Position numbers and translations under genes: made by a program. 30,154 nucleotides of DNA from positions 2,263 to 32,416 of the forward strand of contig JACPFZ010000041.1 of NCBI GenBank assembly GCA_016182725.1, written 5' to 3'. Numbering within the stretch: position 1 is the first letter of the stretch; the number at the start of each line of letters is the position of its first letter. Shown here one piece after another: positions 19,975-26,988 of the stretch. Below the pieces are notes generated by a model, which saw only the letters and a list, made by a program, of their open reading frames with translations, did not search any database and was not told where the DNA came from. The DNA comes from Candidatus Gottesmanbacteria bacterium (GTDB lineage Bacteria; Patescibacteriota; Microgenomatia; UBA10105; UBA927).

Positions 19975-20675
19975 TTCCCAAACACATAGCAATAATCATG
20001 GATGGCAACCGTAGATGGGCGAGAGAGCATAACCTGCCGGTATTAGAAGGACACCGGAGGGTTGCGGACAACATCCTTGTTCCATTGGTTGAACATGCGG
20101 CCAATCGTGGTATTTCATACATTACCTTTTGGGCATGGTCAACGGAAAACTGGCAGCGGGATAAAAAAGAGGTAGCCGGTATTATGAAGATTTTTAAGCA
20201 TGTGATTGCAAAACGATGGGGTAGGCTTCACGAAAAAGGCGTGCGTATTCGCACTATCGGCGATATTGCTCAGTTTGAGATGAGCATTAAAAATGCATTG
20301 GAAAAGGTTGTTGAGCAGACGAAGAACAATACGAAGATTACGGCGATTTTTGCACTCAACTACGGCGGCCGCGATGAAATTCTACGAGCAATAAACACCT
20401 TCCAGGAGTTCCCTCGAGCCTTCTCGGGACAGGCGCCGCCCACCTGGAAGGTGACTGAAGATACCTTTTCGCAACTTCTTGACACTGCGGGCATTCCTGA
20501 CCCGGAACTTATTATCCGCACTGGCGGGGAACAGCGATTGAGCGGCTTTCTGCTGTGGCAAAGCGAATACAGCGAGCTTTATTTCCCTTCCTGGTACATG
20601 CCGGAGTTTATGCCAGAAAAACTTGATGACTGTTTAGAAGAATATGCAAGCCGTCAGCGGAGGTTCGGTAAATGA
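19971..20675 (+). CDS. uppS: Undecaprenyl diphosphate synthase (cis-prenyltransferase)
   Basis: Extends farnesyl diphosphate with isopentenyl diphosphate to the C55 cell-wall lipid carrier. The 234-residue protein has HIAIIMDGNRRWA with catalytic Asp11, the WAWSTENW.R motif (about residues 55-64), NYGGRDEI, and the C-terminal IIRTGGEQRLSGFLLWQ..YSELYF. It overlaps mvaD by ATGA, tying lipid-carrier synthesis directly to the mevalonate pathway. Between NYGGRDEIL and the next helix there is a hairpin-encoded insertion (20396-20453) of about 15 residues in a normally short variable loop. A strong palindromic terminator follows the gene. Confidence 0.94.
   Translation: MIPKHIAIIMDGNRRWAREHNLPVLEGHRRVADNILVPLVEHAANRGISYITFWAWSTENWQRDKKEVAGIMKIFKHVIAKRWGRLHEKGVRIRTIGDIAQFEMSIKNALEKVVEQTKNNTKITAIFALNYGGRDEILRAINTFQEFPRAFSGQAPPTWKVTEDTFSQLLDTAGIPDPELIIRTGGEQRLSGFLLWQSEYSELYFPSWYMPEFMPEKLDDCLEEYASRQRRFGK
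20396..20453. repeat. In-frame inverted-repeat insertion inside uppS
   Basis: CACCTTCCAGG (20396-20406) and CCTGGAAGGTG (20443-20453) are perfect 11-base arms. Within them, TCCCTCGA...CTCGGGACAGGC matches the ends of the element at 25660-25695. It encodes TFQEFPRAFSGQAPPTWKV. Confidence 0.75.
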
Positions 20676-20679
20676 GTTC

Positions 20680-20710
20680 AAAGTTTAGCTTTTCGAAAAG
20701 CTAAACTTTT
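20680..20710. terminator. Bidirectional terminator between uppS and the pilin-like operon
   Basis: A perfect palindrome of two 15-base arms (AAAGTTTAGCTTTTC and its complement), flanked by A and T runs on both sides. It would end transcription from uppS and from the convergent 20717 gene. Confidence 0.8.
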
Positions 20711-20716
20711 ATATTA

Positions 20717-21058
20717 CTACTTGAATGTGCTTTGGATTTCCGGAATGCCCAGGATTTTTCCAGCAAGTTGTACCGCCCAAAAGGCAGTAAAAATCACAAT
20801 AAATCCCACTATTGCATACGTGATGCGCTGACTCGCACCTGCCAGCTTTTTTGCATCCCCGCTACTGGTAAGTACCCCAAACCCGCCGGCAATAAGTATG
20901 ATGAGAAGGCCAATGCCTGCAAAAGCAAAGATAAAGGGAATCGCCTTGGTAATGATGGCACCAATGTCGGTTGCCCATTTCACTGGTCCTTCGATAACTA
21001 CAGGAGTTTGTCCTGGTTCTGAAGGAAGAGTGAGTGATTGTGCAAAAACCTTTATCAT
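20717..21058 (-). CDS. VirB2/TrbC-like two-helix membrane protein (paralogue 7)
   Basis: A 113-residue protein: short exported-type N terminus (MIKVFAQSLTLPSEP), helix 1 at about residues 38-62, the loop TSSGDAKKLAGASQRITYA, and helix 2 at about 82-102. It has the shared loop signature. It begins one base after the stop of the 296-aa family member and is cotranscribed with it, away from the main cluster at 8584-11515. Confidence 0.75.
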   Translation of the reverse strand: MIKVFAQSLTLPSEPGQTPVVIEGPVKWATDIGAIITKAIPFIFAFAGIGLLIILIAGGFGVLTSSGDAKKLAGASQRITYAIVGFIVIFTAFWAVQLAGKILGIPEIQSTFK

Positions 21059-21059
21059 A

Positions 21060-21950
21060 TTATCCCGTGAATCCCGGTATCCCTAGTATATTAACGCCGA
21101 TCACTTTCAAGATAAATACGGAAAAAATGATGAGCAGTAAGCCGGCAATCGCAGAACTGACCAGCTCTTTTCCTGCATTGAGCTGTTCCGGATTGCCTGT
21201 ACTCTTCAAAATCTGAAACCCGCCGAAGAGAATCAGGAGAAACGCAATCCCGCCAGCAATCCCGATGCCGATGGTAAGCACCTCCGCGATAAAAGCGGAT
21301 GGATCCGTCGGTATGCATCCAAGCGCAGTTTTCACTTGAGTTTTTGTACGGTCGCAGAATAGCCCAGGCACCTGGGGAACAGGGGCAAGAGGATTGGTAG
21401 TTGTTGCGGATGGAGCATTCGGACTAAATGTGGCTTGTGTAGCGCAACTACCTACTTGACGCGATTGTCCACTTGCTTCGATACCGGGGTAACGCACATA
21501 TACAGGATATGTTTTTCCGCTATAGCTAGTATCAAGCGGGCCAAAACCCAGTTGAATGGATGCAGTGTTGGGAGGAACGGTAAATGATTGATGAGGTCTG
21601 CCGCCAAGTCCAGTATCAATAACTATTTCTTTTGTTGTATTTGGCATCAGAAATGTGGTGTTTATGCTTACTCCAAGATTAAATGTCTTATCTGGGTTAG
21701 TTGTTATTTGAACACTAATACTGCAATCTTCGCTTGGAGTTGCCGTGCAAAATGCATATCCCGTTGGATATTGCTGATACGTACCTCCGGGACATGCATC
21801 CCAGCACCAGGGGCGATCGAGATTCACAGGTCCTGTGCCGCGACACGCATCGCCTTCTTTGAGAGTTGCCTCTGCAAAAACTTGAGGCGCTTCGAGAGCG
21901 CCCAAAAGAACAAAGAGTAATATAACAATCAGGGCAGCCAGTTTCTTCAT
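21060..21950 (-). CDS. VirB2-like membrane protein with an extracytoplasmic domain (paralogue 8)
   Basis: A 296-residue protein. A signal peptide (about residues 1-26, VFA cleavage) is followed by a Cys-rich exported domain (ACRGTG, WCWDACPGGTYQQYP, FCTATPSEDC; residues 30-75), a beta-rich segment to about 170, and a Pro/Thr/Ala linker. The C-terminal 80 residues are the usual two-helix module with the loop KSTGNPEQLNAGKELVSSA, where GN-P replaces the GD of the others. It therefore looks like a pilin-like module fused to an outer domain, perhaps for surface binding; that is inference. The promoter TGATACAAT ends nine bases before the ATG. Confidence 0.75.
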   Translation of the reverse strand: MKKLAALIVILLFVLLGALEAPQVFAEATLKEGDACRGTGPVNLDRPWCWDACPGGTYQQYPTGYAFCTATPSEDCSISVQITTNPDKTFNLGVSINTTFLMPNTTKEIVIDTGLGGRPHQSFTVPPNTASIQLGFGPLDTSYSGKTYPVYVRYPGIEASGQSRQVGSCATQATFSPNAPSATTTNPLAPVPQVPGLFCDRTKTQVKTALGCIPTDPSAFIAEVLTIGIGIAGGIAFLLILFGGFQILKSTGNPEQLNAGKELVSSAIAGLLLIIFSVFILKVIGVNILGIPGFTG

Positions 21951-21959
21951 GGCTTTTTC

Positions 21960-21968
21960 ATTGTATCA
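21960..21968 (-). promoter_or_regulatory. Extended -10 promoter of the 296-aa gene
   Basis: TGATACAAT on the minus strand, nine bases before the ATG at 21950. It is the same sequence as the promoter box of the other VirB2-like operon (11522-11530), so the two may be controlled together. Confidence 0.6.
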
Positions 21969-22030
21969 TCAAATCTTCAAGAAATAAAAAGAAGACGCTA
22001 CTGGGATGCTCGAAATGATATCGAGCCTTT

Positions 22031-22318
22031 CTACTCTGCGGAAGCCGTGAAGCGGTGCAGGATGGAGGCTGCCAGCGTCTGGTAGGGGATGCCTTCCGCC
22101 TGCGCGCGCGTTTTGAGTTTCTGCACATCCCGCTCCATCAGGCGAATATTGATGTTTTTGGTTTTATTCAGTGTTGCCCGCGCAATAGCTTGTAAACGTT
22201 TCTTTTCTTTCTCCATATGAGCTACGGGAGTAACTTTTCCTTTTTCTATAGCCTCCGTAATTTCCTGCTCTTCCTGGTCAAGCTTCAGGTTTTTAAATGG
22301 ATTCAATGGATGGTTCAT
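22031..22318 (-). CDS. CopG-type antitoxin, apparently without a toxin partner
   Basis: A 95-residue protein. The C-terminal part NINIRLMERDVQKLKTRAQAEGIPYQTLAASILHRF matches the CopG-antitoxin ribbon-helix-helix family, where a GIPYQTL-type ending is characteristic. The N-terminal half is acidic and helical, the region that normally binds the toxin. These genes usually follow a BrnT- or RelE-like toxin, but the upstream neighbour here is the divergent SpoIID-like gene and nothing small lies nearby. It may be an orphan regulator or a decayed module. It has a strong AAAGGAGGA Shine-Dalgarno site (22319-22330 region), rare in this window. Confidence 0.75.
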   Translation of the reverse strand: MNHPLNPFKNLKLDQEEQEITEAIEKGKVTPVAHMEKEKKRLQAIARATLNKTKNINIRLMERDVQKLKTRAQAEGIPYQTLAASILHRFTASAE

Positions 22319-22359
22319 ATTCCTCCTTTTTCAATAAATTGTTTTGAGATCCAAAACTT

Positions 22360-22365
22360 ATTATA
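22360..22365 (-). promoter_or_regulatory. -10 box of the CopG-type antitoxin gene
   Basis: TATAAT on the minus strand, about 41 bases before the ATG at 22318, leaving a conventional leader with a strong Shine-Dalgarno site. Confidence 0.5.
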
Positions 22366-22390
22366 CAGTTTTTTGATCTCATGGGCATGG

Positions 22391-22396
22391 TACAAT
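22391..22396 (+). promoter_or_regulatory. -10 box of the SpoIID-like gene
   Basis: TACAAT, preceded by GG, lies 14 bases before the ATG at 22411. The leader would be about 7 bases. Confidence 0.45.
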
Positions 22397-22410
22397 AGAA
22401 AATATCCGCC

Positions 22411-24183
22411 ATGAAAAAAGTTGTTCAATTTCTCAGTATCGCACTCCTTTTGTATTCGATTGTGGGCTTTGTGGCTCCTCGTCCGGTTTTTGCAGTGGAG
22501 TGTGATCCAAGTACTATTCAGGCAGCAAACAATGATTCTTTATTAAATGACATTAATAAAGTGTGCCAAGAAGCGTTACAAAGTATGGAGAAAGCAGTAA
22601 AACCCCACAGGGATGAGTTGCGGAAGATGGAGGCTGCTATCCGGGCATTTCAGGCAAGAATTAAAACGCTTGAGGCAAATGTTGCCAAAAAGACCATCGA
22701 AATTGCCATAGGGGAGAAAGAACTCGAAGGGTTTTTGAGTATTGCAAGCAGCAAGATTCGGCATTTCTATATTCGCTCGTTTACGACTCATCCTATCGCG
22801 CTCTTCCTTTCTTCTGCCAATATCGGTTCGGTCCTTCGAACCATCGGATACCAGCAAGCAGTGATTAATGAAGACAAAAAAGTCATTGCTCAAACAGCGC
22901 TTTCCGTCAAAGAATTGGAGGATAAGAAAAAAGCGTTAGAAGGAGAAAAAGCGACGCTTGCAATCCTCAAAGCTGATACGGACCGCCGTGCGGTTTCGGT
23001 GCGCAAGCTCGTTGCGGATGCCGATGCCTATCAATCGAAGCTGCAAAGTCTCATTGCGCAAATATCTAGCAGACAACAGGAATTTTTAGGGGAAAAACTG
23101 GCGGGTCTTAATATTCCCCGCAGTGCGGGTCTCATGGGCGGATGCGTGGATGACCGGCCGATTGACCCCGGCTTTTCTCCTCGGTTTGCCATGTTTACCT
23201 TCGGTGTACCCAATCGTGTCGGCATGAATCAATGGGGCGCTAAAGGAAGAGCAGACGCAGGACAAGGATATGATCAAATTTTGCATGCGTATTATACCTT
23301 TGATGGATATCAGAATTTTGATACCAACCTGCAAATTAAAGTAAATAATGGGAACAGTATCAATAATGGAAATATTATTTGGAGCGGAAGTTTAGAGGAC
23401 TATATGAAACGAATATATGAGGTTCCAGTCGGTTGGCCCATTGATTCATTACGGGCGCAAGCCGTAGCTGCTCGATCGTATGTTTTAGCTGCAACGAATA
23501 ATGGAAGTGGATCTATTTGTGCTAATCAGTGGTGTCAAGTTTTCCAAACTAATCCTAAAGGAGGTACATGGGAACAGGCTGTAAATGATACAGCAGGAAA
23601 AGTCATGGTACAGGGTGGCAATCCTATTAAAGCGTGGTATTCTTCAACTCATGGAGGGTATGTGTTTTCCTCCGGTGATTTACAAGGGTGGAGTAGTACG
23701 CCGTGGACCAAGCGCGCTATTGATGCTTCTTCATCCATTAACAGTTTTTCCGATTTATTTTCTTCGGCATTTGATCGGGGATCTCCATGGTTTTATTGTG
23801 ATTGGGGATCACGAGCATCTTACAAGAAAACAGCATGGCTCAAACCGGAAGAACTTGCTGATATTGTCAATGTTATTCTATTAGCCCGCCAGGATTCCTC
23901 AACGCGTGAGCATTTGTACCAGCCGGATAAACCCAATCCGGCAGGAACGGACACGTGGGATGCGGGACGTGTCAAATCGGAACTTGGCTCTGGAGCGTTT
24001 AACAATATTAGTGATTTGAGCGTGGATTGGGATCGCGGCACCGGCAGGACGACGCAAGTTCATGTATCCGGGGATGCGGGGAGCAGGGATTTTGACGGAG
24101 CGGAGTTTCGGAATTTCTTCAATTTGCGTGCTCCAGCAAATATCCAAATCGTCGGACCTTTGTTTAATGTTGAGAAAAGGTAG
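22411..24183 (+). CDS. Secreted SpoIID/LytB-domain protein with coiled-coil N terminus
   Basis: A 590-residue exported protein. A signal peptide (residues 1-29, ending RPVFA) is followed by a long coiled coil (about 45-220, rich in Glu/Lys/Leu heptads, like CwlO-type regulators of peptidoglycan hydrolases). A SpoIID/LytB domain follows (about 255-470): FTFGVPNRVGMNQWGAKGRA, YMKRIYEVPVGWP, then LRAQAVAARSYVLAA and KAWYSSTHGGYV. Glu337 in IYEVP matches the catalytic Glu of SpoIID lytic transglycosylases that cut denuded glycan. The last 110 residues form a further beta-rich part. Expected role: cell-wall remodelling outside the membrane. Confidence 0.85.
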   Translation: MKKVVQFLSIALLLYSIVGFVAPRPVFAVECDPSTIQAANNDSLLNDINKVCQEALQSMEKAVKPHRDELRKMEAAIRAFQARIKTLEANVAKKTIEIAIGEKELEGFLSIASSKIRHFYIRSFTTHPIALFLSSANIGSVLRTIGYQQAVINEDKKVIAQTALSVKELEDKKKALEGEKATLAILKADTDRRAVSVRKLVADADAYQSKLQSLIAQISSRQQEFLGEKLAGLNIPRSAGLMGGCVDDRPIDPGFSPRFAMFTFGVPNRVGMNQWGAKGRADAGQGYDQILHAYYTFDGYQNFDTNLQIKVNNGNSINNGNIIWSGSLEDYMKRIYEVPVGWPIDSLRAQAVAARSYVLAATNNGSGSICANQWCQVFQTNPKGGTWEQAVNDTAGKVMVQGGNPIKAWYSSTHGGYVFSSGDLQGWSSTPWTKRAIDASSSINSFSDLFSSAFDRGSPWFYCDWGSRASYKKTAWLKPEELADIVNVILLARQDSSTREHLYQPDKPNPAGTDTWDAGRVKSELGSGAFNNISDLSVDWDRGTGRTTQVHVSGDAGSRDFDGAEFRNFFNLRAPANIQIVGPLFNVEKR

Positions 24184-24193
24184 ACAGACGTAG

Positions 24194-24199
24194 TACAAT
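24194..24199 (+). promoter_or_regulatory. Possible -10 box overlapping the start of the PH-domain gene
   Basis: TACAAT overlaps the ATG at 24198. If it is a real promoter, translation must begin further in (for example GTG 24207). Alternatively the gene is simply cotranscribed with the SpoIID-like gene 14 bases upstream. Confidence 0.3.
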
Positions 24200-24872
24200 G
24201 ATGGCCGTGCCGACTATCTTTGAAGCTCCCGCCTCCGCTACAGCTTCGGCGGGCAAGCCCACTAGTAATAAAAAAACGATAAAACTCACTCATTCTGTGG
24301 GTCATCCTCCCCATGTTCCCGTCAGGCCGCTGACTATGTTTGCCATGCACCCGGACGGCGTTCACTTTGAAACGCAGGAAGCTGAAGAAGACGTTGTACT
24401 ATTTCTTCGCCAGCATATCATCGTGAATGTGCCGTGGCTTGCACTCGCCGCAGTTCTTCTTTCCGCGCCGACGATTCTTTTCCCCATTGCCTTTGGACTG
24501 CTCCGGTTGCCGCTTGCGATTCCTCCTGGGTACCTCATTGTCGGTACCCTCTTTTGGTATCTCATGACCTTTGGATTTATACTTGCTAACTTCATTAGTT
24601 GGTTTTTCAATATTTACATTGTCACCAATGAGCGCATCGTGGATATTGATTTTTTGTATCTTTTATACAAGCAGTTTTCCCAGGCGGAACTTAACAAAAT
24701 TCAAGACATTCACTACACGACCGGCGGCATTTTGGCGACGATTTTTAATTACGGAAATGTCACTATAGAAACCGCAGGCGAAATGCCTAATTTGGAATTT
24801 GAAAAAGTGCCGTTTCCAAACCGCGTGGTGCAAACCATCAGAAGTCTCATTGATGGAGGTGGGGGTATATGA
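24198..24872 (+). CDS. Bacterial PH-domain membrane protein (YdbS/YdbT-like)
   Basis: A 224-residue protein. Residues 1-45 are a low-complexity Ala/Ser/Thr/Pro stretch partly encoded by a repeat (24222-24253). The conserved part starts near PLTMFAMHPDGVHFETQEAEEDVVLFLRQH. Two membrane helices (about 77-98 and 108-132) are followed by a bacterial PH domain: FNIYIVTNERIVDIDFLYLLYKQFSQAELNKIQDIHY, then GNVTIETAG. The start is uncertain: ATG 24198, ATG 24201 or a later codon. The next gene overlaps by four bases. Function of this family is mostly unknown; membrane-associated. Confidence 0.78.
   Translation: MMAVPTIFEAPASATASAGKPTSNKKTIKLTHSVGHPPHVPVRPLTMFAMHPDGVHFETQEAEEDVVLFLRQHIIVNVPWLALAAVLLSAPTILFPIAFGLLRLPLAIPPGYLIVGTLFWYLMTFGFILANFISWFFNIYIVTNERIVDIDFLYLLYKQFSQAELNKIQDIHYTTGGILATIFNYGNVTIETAGEMPNLEFEKVPFPNRVVQTIRSLIDGGGGI
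24222..24253 (+). repeat. Interlocked inverted repeats in the 5' end of the PH-domain gene
   Basis: GAAGCT (24222-24227) pairs with AGCTTC (24242-24247), and CCCGCC (24228-24233) pairs with GGCGGG (24248-24253). The order A-B-A'-B' allows a pseudoknot or two alternative hairpins in the mRNA. It encodes the Ala/Ser-rich N terminus. Confidence 0.6.
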
Positions 24873-25087
24873 CTCCGTCCATTGAACCTCTTGCTTTTTT
24901 GACGGTAAAGCTCCTGGTATTGGTAGGGCTTGCCCTCTACGCGACTTTTGCCGGTATTTTAGTGCGTCAGGAGCAGTTGATGGCTGATGTTCTGGAAGAA
25001 ACATTTGAACCGATCTTGCGGATTCTCGTTCTTATTCATTTTTTCGCTGCCCTCGGCATCATTGGACTTGCCCTTGTTCTTCTTTAG
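24869..25087 (+). CDS. Small two-helix membrane protein
   Basis: A 72-residue protein with membrane segments at about residues 9-30 and 48-72 and a short acidic loop (RQEQLMADVLEETFEPILR). No family recognised with certainty. It overlaps the PH-domain gene by four bases (ATGA) and is two bases from the next gene. A GGAGGTGGGGG run precedes the start as a good ribosome-binding site. Operon context suggests a joint envelope role with its neighbours. Confidence 0.7.
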   Translation: MTPSIEPLAFLTVKLLVLVGLALYATFAGILVRQEQLMADVLEETFEPILRILVLIHFFAALGIIGLALVLL

Positions 25088-25089
25088 GT

Positions 25090-26967
25090 ATGCGGATACA
25101 ACCGATTGTTGCCTCTGTCGTTGGCGTGGTGGATGAAACCCACTGGGGACAGGTACTCGTGTTGCCCCATGCGTACGGTGCCCTTGAAGTAGAGCGGCTA
25201 GGTGGGGATGCTCTGGCCCACGGTATCCGCATTCTTTCCCATCTAAGTAGACTTCTCTCCCATCCGATCACGAGTCTTGCTGGCGCTGAGGCAATTGTGA
25301 AAGAAGTGAGTCAACAAGATGTGGTTTCGCTTCTTCTCCTTGTTCCGGTGGGCTCTGTCGTCTACCTCGTCCTTTCCGGAACCGGCAGTGTGTATCTTAA
25401 GCGGGGGAGCGATCTTTCGCTTCTCATGGGTTCGGCGGGAAGTATGTCCGGAGAAGTGCAAGAGGGAGATACCGTGCTTCTGGCAACCAGAGGACTCGTG
25501 CGTGAGGTAGCAAAAGAAAAACTTTCCACAATTTTTGATCACCTCTCTCCCCGGGAAGCGGCGGAAAAACTCACCCTCCTTCTCCATGAGCACGCCGGGA
25601 CGGCTGGCGCCGCAAGCCTGATTTTTCAAGTGGAAAAGCTGGTTGCCGTAGAAGAGGAATCCCTCGACTCGGCCTTGCCTCGCTCGGGACAAGCCCTTCA
25701 TGAAAGAGAGATGGGTGAGGTGATGGCAGAAATGGGAGCAGTTGCCCAGCCAACGATTCCTACCTCGCGACGACCATTTTTTACCAAAGTTCGCTCGTTT
25801 CGGCCCCACCATCTGTCTCGCGTGCGCGCAAAACTTCGTCGTCCCTCGGGATTACCCTCGGGATCGCCCAAGCGTGCGATCCTCGTTGCCATCGTTCTAT
25901 TCCTTTTTGTGGGAAGTATTGTCGTGGGTTTAGTCAGACAAGCCGGCAACACGAAAACCCGTGCCGTTCTGGCAGCGATGAGTGAAGCACAGAAGCAATT
26001 TGAGGAGGGCATGGCGCTTGTGTCATTAAACACGCTCAAAGGGAGAGAGCGGCTGGTTGTGGCAAAGGCAACACTGGAGCCATTTCTCAAAACGACGTCG
26101 CTGAGGTCGAAGGAGGGCAAGAATTTGAGCGCCCTGTATACGCAGATTACCGATGCTATCACCCAGTCCCTTGCAGTGACTCGTAGCGAACCGCAACTTT
26201 TCTATGACGTGTCACTTCTCAAAAAAGGAGCGATGGTCAGTGCTCTGGCTCTGGAAGAGGATACACTTGCGATGGGAGACGCTGCGGGCCGCACGATCTA
26301 TGCCCTGGGGATTAGTTCCAAAAATGGTCAGGTGATTGCCGGCGGAGAGAGCTTTGCGGGAAGTGTCCTTGTTGGCATCCAAGGGGATACCGTCTACGTA
26401 TTTACGGAAAATGGGATTCATGCGGTATTGGCGCGTGAGAAGACCACCCGTCAGGCCGTCATCAAAAACGATGACCAGTGGGGGACGATTGCAAGTTTTA
26501 CTGCCTTTGCCGGCAACCTCTATCTTTTGGATTCCGGAAAAAACAGGATCTGGAAGTATGTGGCCACCGAAAGTGGATTTACGGATCGCCGCGAATACTT
26601 AAATCCTGATACATTGCCGGATTTTACCAAAAGCACCTCGATGGCAATCAATGGGTCAATTATCGTAGGAACGAGTGATGGGAAAATTCTCCGGTTTACG
26701 CAGGGGAAGGAGGCGAGCTTCACCCCGCAGGGTGTGGAGCCGGCATTGGGCAACAACCTCATCGTCTACGCAAGTGACGAATCAGACACGGTGTATGTAT
26801 TGGAACCTGACAAAAAGCGGATCGTGGTACTTGATGCCGATGGGATATATCGTGCACAGTATGTATGGGAGGGGAATGTTACTCCCAGCCAGTTTGTAGT
26901 TTCAGTGGCGGCAAAAAAGATATTGCTTTTAGCCGATGGGAAGATCTATTCTTTGGACCTTAAGTAA
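25090..26967 (+). CDS. Membrane protein: degenerate PP2C-like domain plus beta-propeller
   Basis: A 625-residue protein in three parts. Residues 1-190 resemble a PP2C/SpoIIE phosphatase fold: VVYLVLSGTGSVYLKRGSDLS, then GEVQEGDTVLLATRGLV and EAAEKLTLLL. The metal-binding Asp residues are gone: LSGTGS stands where GDSR is usual, and ATRGL where CSDGL is usual. A Ser/Arg/Pro linker, partly repeat-encoded (25660-25695 and a doubled CCCTCGGGAT at 25846-25865), leads to one membrane helix at about 262-283. The outer part (about 340-625) has repeated beta-propeller-like blades (DTVYVFTENGIHAVL, GNLYLLDSGKNRIWKYV, GTSDGKILRFTQG, DTVYVLEPDKKRIVVLDADG). It may be a sensor or scaffold linking the cytoplasm to the envelope. 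Confidence 0.72.
   Translation: MRIQPIVASVVGVVDETHWGQVLVLPHAYGALEVERLGGDALAHGIRILSHLSRLLSHPITSLAGAEAIVKEVSQQDVVSLLLLVPVGSVVYLVLSGTGSVYLKRGSDLSLLMGSAGSMSGEVQEGDTVLLATRGLVREVAKEKLSTIFDHLSPREAAEKLTLLLHEHAGTAGAASLIFQVEKLVAVEEESLDSALPRSGQALHEREMGEVMAEMGAVAQPTIPTSRRPFFTKVRSFRPHHLSRVRAKLRRPSGLPSGSPKRAILVAIVLFLFVGSIVVGLVRQAGNTKTRAVLAAMSEAQKQFEEGMALVSLNTLKGRERLVVAKATLEPFLKTTSLRSKEGKNLSALYTQITDAITQSLAVTRSEPQLFYDVSLLKKGAMVSALALEEDTLAMGDAAGRTIYALGISSKNGQVIAGGESFAGSVLVGIQGDTVYVFTENGIHAVLAREKTTRQAVIKNDDQWGTIASFTAFAGNLYLLDSGKNRIWKYVATESGFTDRREYLNPDTLPDFTKSTSMAINGSIIVGTSDGKILRFTQGKEASFTPQGVEPALGNNLIVYASDESDTVYVLEPDKKRIVVLDADGIYRAQYVWEGNVTPSQFVVSVAAKKILLLADGKIYSLDLK
25660..25695. repeat. TCCCTCGA...CTCGGGACAAGC repeat in a linker
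   Basis: Its ends match the inner part of the uppS insertion (TCCCTCGA and CTCGGGACA.GC). It codes for SLDSALPRSGQAL in the linker between the PP2C-like domain and the membrane helix. Confidence 0.6.
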
Positions 26968-26988
26968 CCTACGTTACTTACGTCACTT

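Noticed and set aside
19971..20675. Alternative genetic code with UGA read as an amino acid
   Set aside because: UGA ends uppS, mvaD, DUF433 and the 71-aa gene at family-typical lengths, so it is a normal stop.
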